This document shows, one piece after another, positions 8,336 to 16,763 of a stretch of 64,000 nt of DNA. The notes beneath the pieces are model-generated. The model saw only the letters and a program-made list of their open reading frames with translations. It had not been told where the DNA came from and searched no databases. Where the stretch lies: the NCBI RefSeq assembly GCF_036408855.1, contig NZ_JAZGJQ010000001.1, positions 404,221 through 468,220 of the forward strand, in the 5' to 3' direction. This DNA is from Olsenella_K absiana (GTDB lineage: Bacteria; Actinomycetota; Coriobacteriia; Coriobacteriales; Atopobiaceae). The translations under genes and the position numbers were made by a program. The stretch's first letter is position 1. Every line of letters starts with the position of its first letter.

Positions 8336-9838
8336 CTAGGCCTCGGGCGCCTGGGCGAGCGGCAGCGCGCGCTCGATCCTGGCGAGCGCGGTCGCGCGGC
8401 CGAGGAGCTCGAGCGACTCGCCGAGCGGGGGCGAGACCTGGTTGCCGCACTCCGCGACGCGCAGCGCGCCGAAGAACTTGCGCTTGTTGGTGCCGAGCCT
8501 CTCAGGGACGGGCTCGAGCGCGGCGTCGATCGCCGCGTGCTCCCACGGCTCGACGGCGGAGAGCGCCTCGCGGGCGGCCTCGAGGGCCTCGGCGGCGCCC
8601 TCCTTGGCGAGGTTCTTGCGGACGCTCTTCTCGTCGAAGGTGACCTCGTCGCCCTCGTAGAGGAAGCGGGCCTTCTCGACCACGTCGTGGGTGAGGGTGG
8701 TCCGCGGCTTCAGGACGCTCGCGAGCAGCAGGTACCAGGACTTGCGGTGGGCGGGGTCGGCCTCGCGCTCGAGGCCCGCCTCCACCAGCTCGGGCATGAG
8801 GACCTCGAAGACGAACTCCTCGTCGCTCATGGCCTGCACGTAGCGCTGCTGGATCCAGTCGAGCTTCTTGGTGTCGAAGGTCGCGGGGTTCTTGGAGACG
8901 TGGTCGAGCGAGAAGGAGCTGGCGAGCACGTCGCGCGGGACGATCGTGGTGTCGCCGTCGAGCGCCCAGCCGAGGAGGGCCAGGTAGTTGACGAAGGCGT
9001 CGGAGAGGTAGCCCGCGTCGCGGTACTCCTCCACCGAGGTGGCGCCGTGGCGCTTGGAGAGCTTCTTGCCGTCGGGCCCGAGGATCATGGAGATGTGCGC
9101 GAAGGTCGGCACCGGGGCGCCGAGCGCCTCGTAGACCATGATCTGGCGCGGCGTGTTGGACAGGTGGTCGTCGCCACGGATGACGTGGGTGATGCCCATC
9201 ATCGCGTCGTCCACGACCGTCGCGAAGTTGTACGTGGGCGTGCCGTCGGAGCGGAAGATGATGAAGTCGTCGAGCTCCTTGGCGTCGAAGCGCACGTCGC
9301 CGTGGACCGCGTCGTGCACGAGGACGTCGCCGCGGTCGAGCGGCACCTTGATGCGCAGGGTGTAGGGCTCTCCGGCCTCGACGCGTCGGCGCGCCTCGGC
9401 GGGGTCGAGGTCGCGGCAGGTGCGCTGGTAGCCCTGGAAGGGGTCGTGGCGCTCCTGGGCGGCCCGCTTGTCCTCCGCGAGCTTCTCGGGCGTGCAGAAG
9501 CAGGGGTAGGCCTTGCCCTCCGCCCACAGGCGCTCGGCGGCCTCGCGGTAGATCGAGAGCCGGTCGGTCTGCTTGTAGGGGCCGAAGTCGCCGCCCACGA
9601 GCGGGCCCTCGTCCCAGTCGAGCCCCAGCCAGCGCATGGCGCGGAGGATGACCTGGGTGTTCTCCTCCGTCGAGCGGGTGGGGTCGGTGTCGTCGATGCG
9701 CAGGATGAAGGTCCCGTGGTTGGCGCGGGCGAACGCCCAGTTGTATATGGCCGTGCGGGCGCCGCCCACGTGGAGCTTGCCGGTGGGGGAGGGCGCGAAG
9801 CGCACGCGGACGGGTCTGGTGCTGTCAGAAGAGCTCAC
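8336..9838 (-). CDS. gltX: Glutamyl-tRNA synthetase
   Basis: A 500-residue class I aminoacyl-tRNA synthetase that charges tRNA-Glu (and tRNA-Gln where a Gln-specific enzyme is absent). The HIGH-type motif is in PSPTGKLHVGGART near residue 20 and the KMSKS-type loop in KKLSKRHGATS near residue 260. I chose the GTG at 9838, where the conserved sequence begins (RPVRVRFAPSPTG), with GAGAGG about 8 bp upstream; the open frame extends further but upstream codons are low-complexity. Upstream 9839-10016 is AT-richer near 9990-10030 and should contain the promoter. No T-box features were found. The serine dehydratase gene follows immediately. Confidence 0.95.
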   Translation of the reverse strand: MSSSDSTRPVRVRFAPSPTGKLHVGGARTAIYNWAFARANHGTFILRIDDTDPTRSTEENTQVILRAMRWLGLDWDEGPLVGGDFGPYKQTDRLSIYREAAERLWAEGKAYPCFCTPEKLAEDKRAAQERHDPFQGYQRTCRDLDPAEARRRVEAGEPYTLRIKVPLDRGDVLVHDAVHGDVRFDAKELDDFIIFRSDGTPTYNFATVVDDAMMGITHVIRGDDHLSNTPRQIMVYEALGAPVPTFAHISMILGPDGKKLSKRHGATSVEEYRDAGYLSDAFVNYLALLGWALDGDTTIVPRDVLASSFSLDHVSKNPATFDTKKLDWIQQRYVQAMSDEEFVFEVLMPELVEAGLEREADPAHRKSWYLLLASVLKPRTTLTHDVVEKARFLYEGDEVTFDEKSVRKNLAKEGAAEALEAAREALSAVEPWEHAAIDAALEPVPERLGTNKRKFFGALRVAECGNQVSPPLGESLELLGRATALARIERALPLAQAPEA

Positions 9839-10016
9839 GGTAATGCCTCTCGACTCTGTTGTTCCTCGCCGGGCGTGGTCCGCCCGGCGTCGTCGCGCGG
9901 CACGGGCGGCGTTTCCGGCCCGTTTCCGCTCGTACGAGTATAGCCGCTCGGGCCGCGCGCCACCGCCCCCTTTGCCGCTCGCCCCTGAAACGGATACGCC
10001 TGTACAAATAATTTGC

Positions 10017-10030
10017 TTCACGTATGTGAA
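10017..10030. promoter_or_regulatory. Palindromic operator, copy 1 (TTCAC-N4-GTGAA)
   Basis: The perfect inverted repeat TTCACGTATGTGAA sits in an AT-rich patch 135 bp before the zinc-peptidase gene and 179 bp upstream of gltX on the other strand. The same palindrome with a different centre (TTCACGCACGTGAA) occurs before the arabinofuranosidase gene at 11405. Two matches at the heads of two adjacent catabolic genes make a shared repressor site likely. The cognate regulator is unknown; the spacing resembles LacI- or GntR-type sites. Confidence 0.6.
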
Positions 10031-10164
10031 ATCTAGCGCTAACGACGCAGGCGTCTGGCTACGCTGCTAACGACGCCAGCGCCCGGCGACGGGCGAGGGC
10101 GGCCCTGAGACGGCGGCGCTGCCAGACGGGGGCGGCCGCTGCATCCGAGCGGACGGAGGACGAC

Positions 10165-11277
10165 ATGGGCGAGGACTCAGGCGGCATCGCGCGGCCCGAG
10201 GTCGTGGAGGCGCGCCTCATCGACGACAGGCGCATCGAGCTGTGCTGGAACGAGCAGGTGGTGCACGCCGACGACGAGAGGTACTTCTCGGTCACGAAGG
10301 ACGGGTGCGAGCTCGCGCTGTTCCACTGGACGAGCGACCTGCCCTGGAACTATGGCACCTGCTACCAGAAGGAGACCTGCTGCACGACGCTCGCCCTCGC
10401 CGAGCCCGTTGACACGGCGTGCGCGTCCGAGCTGCGGGTGCGCGTGGTGCGCGAGGTCCACGACCTCTTGGGGCGCGCGGCCGACTACGGGCGCACCTAC
10501 GCCCTCGCGTACCGCCCGCACTACACCTCGTTCCTGAGGTCGGAAAGCGGCATCCTGATCAAGGGAAGCAAGGTGGTCCAACCCTACTCGCTCGAGGTCG
10601 CAGCCAAGATCTGCGACCTCATGCTCGAGAAGCACCCCGAGATAGGCGATAAGCTCGTGGAGCGGGGCTGCGAGGTCGCGGTGTTCGGGCTCGAGTACGA
10701 CGCCTACGACGTTCCCGAGCACCGCATGGGCTACTGGCTCGCCACGCGCCACGTGGCCGGCTTCGGCGGTGACGCGGAGGTGCCGACCACCTCCATCTCC
10801 GAGGCGAACCTGATCCGCCTCAGGTCGGGGCGCTACGCGACCGCCTATCCCCACGAGATGGTGCTCGTCCACGAGTTCGGTCACGCCGTGCACCTGGTGG
10901 GCATCAACTTCCTCGACGACCAGACCCTCGCCGGACAGGTGCGCGACGCCTACCGGCACGCCGTGGACGAGGGGCTGTGGCACGACTCCTATGCGATCTC
11001 CAACTACGAGGAGTACTTCGCGACGCTCTCCACGATCTGGTTCGACGTGATGCAGGAGGGCGTGGACGGCAGGTGGGACGGCATCCGCGGGCCGGTCAAC
11101 ACGCGCGAGGAGCTCGAGGAGTACGACCCTGTGGGCTTCCGGCTCATGGCGGAGGTCTACCCGGCGAAGTCTCTGCCGCGGCCCTGGAGGTGGAACCAGG
11201 ACAGGTACGACGTCTCCGGACGTCCGCGCGCCTACGACCTCGACACCAAGTTCGACTGGGACTTCATCGGGAGGTAG
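10165..11277 (+). CDS. Putative cytoplasmic zinc metallopeptidase (HEFGH)
   Basis: A 370-residue protein of no family I can name with certainty. It carries the zinc-peptidase motif HEFGH at residues 236-240, and a second acidic cluster NYEEYFA with Glu about 46 residues later, a spacing compatible with the third zinc ligand of the HEXXH+E peptidases such as the M34-like lethal-factor/Pro-Pro endopeptidase fold. The first 90 residues look like a beta-sandwich binding domain (aromatic-rich, several Cys). There is no signal peptide or membrane segment, so it should work in the cytoplasm. The gene precedes the GH127 arabinofuranosidase and shares its operator palindrome, so a peptide-glycan substrate is a reasonable guess. 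Confidence 0.68.
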   Translation: MGEDSGGIARPEVVEARLIDDRRIELCWNEQVVHADDERYFSVTKDGCELALFHWTSDLPWNYGTCYQKETCCTTLALAEPVDTACASELRVRVVREVHDLLGRAADYGRTYALAYRPHYTSFLRSESGILIKGSKVVQPYSLEVAAKICDLMLEKHPEIGDKLVERGCEVAVFGLEYDAYDVPEHRMGYWLATRHVAGFGGDAEVPTTSISEANLIRLRSGRYATAYPHEMVLVHEFGHAVHLVGINFLDDQTLAGQVRDAYRHAVDEGLWHDSYAISNYEEYFATLSTIWFDVMQEGVDGRWDGIRGPVNTREELEEYDPVGFRLMAEVYPAKSLPRPWRWNQDRYDVSGRPRAYDLDTKFDWDFIGR

Positions 11278-11323
11278 CGCCCGAAAGCGGGCGCCCGCCC
11301 CCGCGCTCGTCGCCCGGTCCGCG

Positions 11324-11362
11324 CAGGCCGCTCGCGGACCGAGGGGCCCCGCGAGCGGCCTG
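11324..11362 (+). terminator. Hairpin after the zinc-peptidase gene
   Basis: A perfect 14-bp inverted repeat (11324-11337 with 11349-11362) with an 11-nt loop, 47 bp after the stop codon. There is no clear T-tract, so it may be a GC-type terminator or an mRNA-end stabiliser. Confidence 0.55.
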
Positions 11363-11404
11363 TCTGGTCCAGCGGGGGGCCAGGGTGGCCCTAGGCGTGT
11401 AATA

Positions 11405-11418
11405 TTCACGCACGTGAA
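11405..11418. promoter_or_regulatory. Palindromic operator, copy 2 (TTCAC-N4-GTGAA)
   Basis: The perfect inverted repeat TTCACGCACGTGAA lies 72 bp upstream of the GH127 start, directly after a TAATAT sequence (about 11400-11405) that could be a -10 box. A site at this place would block transcription, so repression is the likely mode. It matches copy 1 at 10017-10030 in both half sites. Confidence 0.6.
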
Positions 11419-11489
11419 GAGAATTTCGTAACAGTGAAACATTGACGTCCCGAGAAGGCTCGCGGGACCCAGGAGCGAAGGGAGTGCAC

Positions 11490-13760
11490 ATGGCAAGTGC
11501 CGCGGAGCTCGACGCCGAGCAGCTCTACGTCGCGAACCTCAACACGGTGGAGTTCGACCTCGACCTCCCGACGAGGGGCGCCAACGGCTCGAGCATCTCA
11601 TGGTCGTCTGACAACGAGCGCTTCGTGCGCCCTGACGGCACGGTCACGCAGCCGAGGTACGGCATGGGCCCGCGCGACGTGCGCCTCACGGCCACGTTCT
11701 CCTGCCCGGAGGGCACGGTGACGCGGACCTACCCCGTCCACATCCTCGAGGCGAAAAACGACATCGTGGTCGAGCACGTCCACGAGGCGCGCGTGCGCGC
11801 CGAGCTCGGCAGGCCCTGCTGGCTGCCTGCGGTCGTGATCGTGGACACGGCGGACGGCCGCGTGGTCTCGCACCCGGTCGAGTGGGACGGCGGGATCGAG
11901 CAGACCTTCGCCGAGCTGGGGGAGAGGCACGTCGCCGGCCACGTGGCGGGGACCACCTACCCGGCAGAGGCGACGGTCGAGGTGGTCGCCCGGCTCGAGC
12001 CCGAGCTAGCGCCCACCGGGTGCGCGGTCGACTCCTTCGACCCCGGCGCCGCCCGGCTCGACGCGGGCTCCGAGTTCTTCGACCAGCAGCAGCGGAGCCT
12101 TGCGTTCCTCCTCTCGGTCGACGACGACCAGATGCTCTACAACTTCCGCGCGACCGCGGGCCTGGACACGCTGGGCGCCCCGCAGATGGTGGGCTGGGAC
12201 GCGCCCGAGTGCCTCCTGCGCGGCCACACGACCGGCCACTACCTCTCCGCGCTCGCCCGCTGCTACCTGGCCACCGGCGACGTGCGCGTGCGCGAGAAGG
12301 CCGCCTACCTCGTGGCCTCGCTCGCCGCGTGCCAGCGCGCCCTCGAGCGGGTCCCCGGCGTGCACGCGGGCTACCTCATGGGCTTCCCGGAGGAGCAGTT
12401 CGACCGCCTCGAGCGCTACGTGCGCTACCCGGAGGTCTGGGCCCCCTACTACACCTTCCACAAGGTCCTCGCGGGCCTGCTCGACTGCTACGACGCCTTC
12501 GGCGACGGACTCGCGCTCGAGGTCGCCGAGGGCATGGGCGCGTGGGCCCACGAGAGGCTCTCGCGACTCTCTCACGAGAAGCTCACCACCATGTGGGGCA
12601 TCTACATCGCCGGAGAGTTCGGCGGGATGAACGATGCCCTGGCCAGGCTCTACGAGCGCACCGGCAGGCACGAGTTCATCGACGCCGCCCGCCTGTTCGA
12701 CAACGACAAGCTCTTCGTGCCCATGGAGCAGGGCGTAGACACCCTCGAGGACGTCCACGCCAATCAGCACATCCCCCAGGTCATCGGTGCGCTGCGCCTC
12801 TTCGAGGACACCGGGGAGCGGCGCTACCTCGACATCGCGCGCAACTTCTGGGACATCGTCGTGGGGGCCCACGTCTACGCGATCGGGGGGACGGGCGAGT
12901 CCGAGATGTGGCACCACCCCAACCGCGTGGCACGACAGCTCTCCGAGCACACGGCTGAGTCATGCTGCTCCTACAACATGGTCAAGCTCACGCGAGGGCT
13001 CTATCGTCACGAGCGGCGCCCGGAGATGCTCGACTACTACGAGCGCACGATGCTCAACCACGTGCTCGCCTCGGGCGACAAGCACGCGCGCGGCGCGCGA
13101 ACCTACTTCATGCCGCTCGCACCAGGCTTCCACAAGGAGTTCGACGACGAGAACTCCTGCTGTCACGGTACCGGCCTCGAGGACGACTTCATGTACGCGG
13201 ACGGCGTCTACTACCACACCGACAACGAGCTCGAGGTAGCCCTGTTCGTGCCCTCGCACGTCGACTGGGAGGAGCGCGGCGTCGCGGTCTGGCAGCGGGT
13301 CGAGCAGGACCGTCGGGGGTTCAGGGTCGTCCTCTCCTTCGCGGGCACGGACTCCCGCTTCCGCCTGCGCGTGCGCAGGCCCCTGTGGGCGGACCCCGAG
13401 GGGCTGCTCCTCGATGGCGAGCCCGCAAAGGTCGCGACCACGAGGGACGGACGCTGGCTCGAGCTCGAGAGGACCTGGCATGACGGCGACTCCCTCGAGT
13501 TCCGTCTGCCCTGTTCGTCGAGGCTCGAGGCCGCACCGGACGACCCCGACAAGGTCGTCGTCTGCTGGGGGCCCTACGTCCTCGCCTTCCTCACGCCCTC
13601 GTCCGACTTCCTGCGCCTCGGCACGGACGAGCGGCCGCTCGACGAGGTCCTCGTGCAGGACGGGGACGGGCCGAGCTTCGTCGTCGCCGGCACCGGCACC
13701 AGGGTCCGCCCGCTCTGCATGCTCGAGGGCGAGGACTACCAGGTCTACGTCCGGCGCTAG
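11490..13760 (+). CDS. GH127/GH146-type beta-L-arabinofuranosidase with atrophied Ig-like domain
   Basis: A 756-residue glycosidase. The start is the ATG at 11490 behind GAAGGGAG; the upstream 16 codons of open frame lack a better site. Residues about 20-90 form an atrophied bacterial Ig-like domain (ISWSSDNERFVRPDGTVTQP). The catalytic (alpha/alpha)6 domain follows from about residue 190 (QQRSLAFLLSVDDDQMLYNFR). It keeps the unusual zinc-thiolate site of the HypBA1 family: Glu490 and Cys492 in TAESCC and the pair Cys557/Cys558 in ENSCCHG, where one Cys acts as nucleophile in characterised members. No signal peptide is seen. Known relatives release beta-L-arabinofuranose from hydroxyproline-linked or pectic arabinosides; this one probably acts on imported substrate. 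Confidence 0.87.
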   Translation: MASAAELDAEQLYVANLNTVEFDLDLPTRGANGSSISWSSDNERFVRPDGTVTQPRYGMGPRDVRLTATFSCPEGTVTRTYPVHILEAKNDIVVEHVHEARVRAELGRPCWLPAVVIVDTADGRVVSHPVEWDGGIEQTFAELGERHVAGHVAGTTYPAEATVEVVARLEPELAPTGCAVDSFDPGAARLDAGSEFFDQQQRSLAFLLSVDDDQMLYNFRATAGLDTLGAPQMVGWDAPECLLRGHTTGHYLSALARCYLATGDVRVREKAAYLVASLAACQRALERVPGVHAGYLMGFPEEQFDRLERYVRYPEVWAPYYTFHKVLAGLLDCYDAFGDGLALEVAEGMGAWAHERLSRLSHEKLTTMWGIYIAGEFGGMNDALARLYERTGRHEFIDAARLFDNDKLFVPMEQGVDTLEDVHANQHIPQVIGALRLFEDTGERRYLDIARNFWDIVVGAHVYAIGGTGESEMWHHPNRVARQLSEHTAESCCSYNMVKLTRGLYRHERRPEMLDYYERTMLNHVLASGDKHARGARTYFMPLAPGFHKEFDDENSCCHGTGLEDDFMYADGVYYHTDNELEVALFVPSHVDWEERGVAVWQRVEQDRRGFRVVLSFAGTDSRFRLRVRRPLWADPEGLLLDGEPAKVATTRDGRWLELERTWHDGDSLEFRLPCSSRLEAAPDDPDKVVVCWGPYVLAFLTPSSDFLRLGTDERPLDEVLVQDGDGPSFVVAGTGTRVRPLCMLEGEDYQVYVRR

Positions 13761-13773
13761 CCGCCGTGCGACT

Positions 13774-13817
13774 CCGGCGCGGGCGCCGCCTCCGGCAGGC
13801 GGCGGCGCCCGCGCCGG
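13774..13817. terminator. Strong GC hairpin between GH127 and POT genes
   Basis: A perfect 17-bp inverted repeat (13774-13790 with 13801-13817) with a 10-nt loop, 13 bp after the GH127 stop. It lacks a T-tract. It may partly separate transcription of the two genes or protect the 3' end of the GH127 message. Confidence 0.5.
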
Positions 13818-13896
13818 CCCACCAGGGGTTCGACCATCGGCGCGCGACGTCGCGACGCCGGTGTACGCAAGCCATCTCAAACGAAAGGGGAGACGG

Positions 13897-15417
13897 ATGC
13901 CAGCTGAAGTGGAGAGAACGGGGGAGGAAGAGGAGCGGCTCGATCCCAAGACCGAGGCGATCCTCGACGACAAGGGGTTCTTCGGGCACCCCAGGGGCGT
14001 TGGTGCGCTGTCGCTCGGCACGCTCTGCAACTCCTTCGCCTGGGGCGCCGTCTACGCGGTCCTCATCTACTACCTCTACAGCCCGTTCACGAAGGGCCTC
14101 GGCTTCACCGAGGGACAGGCGGGTACGATCATCTCGGCCATGGGTGCCATGAACAGCCTGTTCGTCATCGTGGGCTCGTGGCTCTCCGACCGCGTCATGG
14201 GCCCCAAGCGCGCCCTGGTGCTCGGCAACCTGCTCAAGGCCCTCGCGTTCGGCCTGCTCGCCATCCCGGCGCCGACGCTCGAGCTCGGCCGCGTGCTCGG
14301 CATCACCGGCGTCATCCTCATGGGCCTGCCGATCATGGGCGCGTCCAACCCGTCGCTGCTCGGCATGCTCTACCGCCGCGGTGACCACGCCCGCCGCGAC
14401 GCCGGCTACACGATCAACAACACCATGAACGCCGTCTCCGGCGTGGTGGCGCCCATCCTCGTGGGCAATCTCGCGGCGAACAACTACCACATCGGCTTCG
14501 CCGTCGGCACGGTATGGGCCCTGCTCTACGGCCTGGTCATCTTCGTCTTCAGGCACAAGTTCTTCGGCGACATCGGCGAGAAGCCCGCTCGTCCCCTGAG
14601 CAAGGCCGAGGCGAGCAGGATCGGCAAGGTCGTCGCCGTTGTCGCCGTCGTCGCGGTGGCCGTGCTCGCCGTGACGATCTCCACCGGCACCCTCACCTTC
14701 GACGGCGTGATCAACGTCCTGACGACGGTCTCCTTCGTCATCCCGATCGCCTTCCTCGCGCAGCTCTTCCGCAACAAGCACATCACCGCCCAGGAGCACG
14801 CAAACCTGAAGCCGTTCCTGCGCATCTGGCTCATGTACGTGGTCGTCATGATCGCCTCCACGCTCATCAACTCCGCCATCGCCATCTTCGTCGACACGCA
14901 GGTGGATCGCACCTTCCTCGGATTCGAGTTCGCACCGGCCACCTTCACGACGATCTACAACGCCTTCGGCATCGTCGCCGGTCCCGTGTTCGTTTGGCTG
15001 TGGTCGACCAAGTTCGGCAAGAGGGTCGGCACGGCCGAGAAGTTCGGCTCGGGCATCCTGTGGTACGCCCTCGGCTACCTCATGCTCTCCTTCCCGGTCA
15101 TCCTCGCGATGCAGGGCAAGGTGTCCCCGCTGCTCCCGATCCTGTACTACCTGTTCATGACCGTCGGCGACACGATGGTGTTCCCCATCGGCCTGTCCGT
15201 GACGTCCCGCCTCGCACCGAAGTCCTACGAGACGCAGATGCAGTCCGCCTGGGCCCAGGCCACGACGATCGCCAACGCGGTCTGCATGATCCTCATGAAC
15301 TTCTTCCCGACCGCCGAGTCCCAGCTGATGATCTTCCCGATGATGACCGTCGTGCTCGTCGTCGTGGGGGTCGTCGTCATGATCCGCGCCAAGTCCATCG
15401 ACGCGGAGCTGGTGTAG
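13897..15417 (+). CDS. POT/PTR-family proton-coupled oligopeptide transporter
   Basis: A 506-residue inner-membrane protein with about 12-14 hydrophobic helices. It matches the proton-dependent oligopeptide transporter family better than sugar MFS carriers: an early charged loop SDRVMGPKRALVLGN (major-facilitator motif A variant), DAGYTINNTMNAVSGVVAPILVGNLA and the late WAQATTIANAV segment. The start at 13897 has AAAGGGGAG upstream; the longer open frame reaches back into the GH127 gene antiphase and is spurious. The family imports di- and tripeptides and some modified peptides with protons. Its place between an arabinofuranosidase and an Xaa-Pro peptidase suggests proline-rich or glycosylated peptides as cargo. 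Substrate is inference. Confidence 0.75.
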   Translation: MPAEVERTGEEEERLDPKTEAILDDKGFFGHPRGVGALSLGTLCNSFAWGAVYAVLIYYLYSPFTKGLGFTEGQAGTIISAMGAMNSLFVIVGSWLSDRVMGPKRALVLGNLLKALAFGLLAIPAPTLELGRVLGITGVILMGLPIMGASNPSLLGMLYRRGDHARRDAGYTINNTMNAVSGVVAPILVGNLAANNYHIGFAVGTVWALLYGLVIFVFRHKFFGDIGEKPARPLSKAEASRIGKVVAVVAVVAVAVLAVTISTGTLTFDGVINVLTTVSFVIPIAFLAQLFRNKHITAQEHANLKPFLRIWLMYVVVMIASTLINSAIAIFVDTQVDRTFLGFEFAPATFTTIYNAFGIVAGPVFVWLWSTKFGKRVGTAEKFGSGILWYALGYLMLSFPVILAMQGKVSPLLPILYYLFMTVGDTMVFPIGLSVTSRLAPKSYETQMQSAWAQATTIANAVCMILMNFFPTAESQLMIFPMMTVVLVVVGVVVMIRAKSIDAELV

Positions 15418-15441
15418 CCCAGGGGCGCCGCGGTCGTCCGG

Positions 15442-15487
15442 GCGCCTGGCGCCGGGTGCGGCCGCGGTGCCCGGACGCGCCAGGCGC
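15442..15487. terminator. GC hairpin after the POT transporter gene
   Basis: A perfect 11-bp inverted repeat GCGCCTGGCGC/GCGCCAGGCGC (15442-15452 with 15477-15487), 24 bp after the stop. There is no T-tract. A TGATAAA box near 15514 beyond it may belong to a promoter for the peptidase gene that follows. Confidence 0.45.
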
Positions 15488-15574
15488 GGTCGCTCGTCGG
15501 CGCGCGGGCTGCTCTGATAAACGTAGATTGCGCGGGACCGGGGCTGCCGGCCCCGCGAGGAAGGTGGTCTTCGC

Positions 15575-16669
15575 ATGGCAACAAGGATCGAGAGGCTCAT
15601 CGACAGGCTCGCCGAGGCCGGAGTCGAGGCCTACGTCGTCTCCAAGGGCTCCGACATCAAGTACCTGACTGGATTCACCGGCGAGTACGGGACCGCTGTG
15701 CTCGTGGTGTCGCCGAAGGGCTGCCACTTCGTCACCGACGCGCGCTACGAGAGCCAGGCGGCCACCGAGGTGGGCGCCGTCTCTGAGGTCCACGTATACA
15801 AGAGAAGCGGGGGCAGGCCGGCCAACTACTACACCTGCGCCGGCGACGTCCTCGCTGACCTCGGCGTGTCGCGGGCGCGCTACGTGGCCGCAGACCTCAC
15901 GGTCGCCGACCTCGCCGACCTCGAGGAGCACTCCGGCTCCGTCGCGCTCGAGGCGGGAGACGACCTCGTCGCCCCGCTCCGCATGATCAAGGACGCCGGC
16001 GAGATCGCCATCATCCGCGAGGCGGACAAGATCAACATGAGGAGCTTCTACGGGCTTCTCGACTACATCAAGCCGGGAATGACCGAGGTCGAGGTGGCGA
16101 ACCAGCTCGAGTACCAGTTCCGCTCTCGCGGCGGGCAGGGCTTCTGCTTCGAGACGATCGTGGCCTCCGGGCCCGACAACGGCGCCTGCCCGCACGCCAC
16201 GGCCTCCGAGCGCGTGCTCGAGGAGGGCGACTTCGTCACGATCGACTTCGGGACCTACTACAAGGGCTACTGCTCCGACATCACGAGGACGGTCGTGCTC
16301 GGCAGGGCCAAGGAGCCCAGGCTCTACGACATCTGGAAGATTGTGGAGGAGGCCAAGGAGCTCGGCATGTCCATGGTGAGGCCGGGCGTAACCTACGCGG
16401 AGATATCGAACGCCATCCACGGCTACGTGAACGACCGTGGCTACCAGATACCGCACGGCGTCGGGCACAACTACGGGCTCGACATTCACGAGCCCGCCTT
16501 CATGGGGCCGACGAACCTGACGCAGGAGCAGCCGGGCATGGTCCACACAATCGAGCCGGGCATCTACGTTCCGGGGCTGGGCGGCGTGCGCCAGGAGGAC
16601 GACGTGCTCGTGACCGAGGACGGCTACGAGCGGCTGAGCTACATCACCGACCACCTGATCGAGCTCTAG
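15575..16669 (+). CDS. M24-family Xaa-Pro aminopeptidase/dipeptidase
   Basis: A 364-residue 'pita-bread' metallopeptidase that cleaves X-Pro bonds. The N-terminal creatinase-like domain (IERLIDRLAEAGVEAYVV.. SDIKYLTGFTGEYG) is followed by the catalytic domain with the five metal ligands: two Asp in TIDFGTYYKGYCSDITRTV, His in GVGHNYGLDIHE, Glu in HTIEPGIYV and Glu in RQEDDVLV. No signal peptide. The start follows GAGGAAGG. It lies downstream of the peptide transporter and convergent with the XRE-cupin gene; with the transporter and glycosidases it would finish breakdown of proline- or hydroxyproline-rich peptides. Confidence 0.92.
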   Translation: MATRIERLIDRLAEAGVEAYVVSKGSDIKYLTGFTGEYGTAVLVVSPKGCHFVTDARYESQAATEVGAVSEVHVYKRSGGRPANYYTCAGDVLADLGVSRARYVAADLTVADLADLEEHSGSVALEAGDDLVAPLRMIKDAGEIAIIREADKINMRSFYGLLDYIKPGMTEVEVANQLEYQFRSRGGQGFCFETIVASGPDNGACPHATASERVLEEGDFVTIDFGTYYKGYCSDITRTVVLGRAKEPRLYDIWKIVEEAKELGMSMVRPGVTYAEISNAIHGYVNDRGYQIPHGVGHNYGLDIHEPAFMGPTNLTQEQPGMVHTIEPGIYVPGLGGVRQEDDVLVTEDGYERLSYITDHLIEL

Positions 16670-16671
16670 GC

Positions 16672-16710
16672 GACGCCGGGGGCCGGGCTGCGCGCCTGAC
16701 CCCCGGCGTC
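16672..16710. terminator. Bidirectional hairpin between convergent genes
   Basis: A perfect 11-bp inverted repeat GACGCCGGGGG/CCCCCGGCGTC with a 17-nt loop, starting 3 bp after the Xaa-Pro peptidase stop. It can serve both that gene and the XRE-cupin gene arriving from the other side. Confidence 0.55.
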
Positions 16711-16763
16711 ATCGCTAGGGCTGTCGCTAGGGCCGGGCGCGGCGGGGGCGTGAACGCGTACCC

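Noticed and set aside
8336..10021. Upstream extension of gltX by 61 codons
   Set aside because: The extra residues are Arg/Gly-rich and extend across the AT-rich promoter patch; the conserved GltX start fits the GTG at 9838.
9839..10164. T-box leader for gltX
   Set aside because: No T-box bulge sequence (TGGNACCGCG-like), specifier stem or terminator was found.
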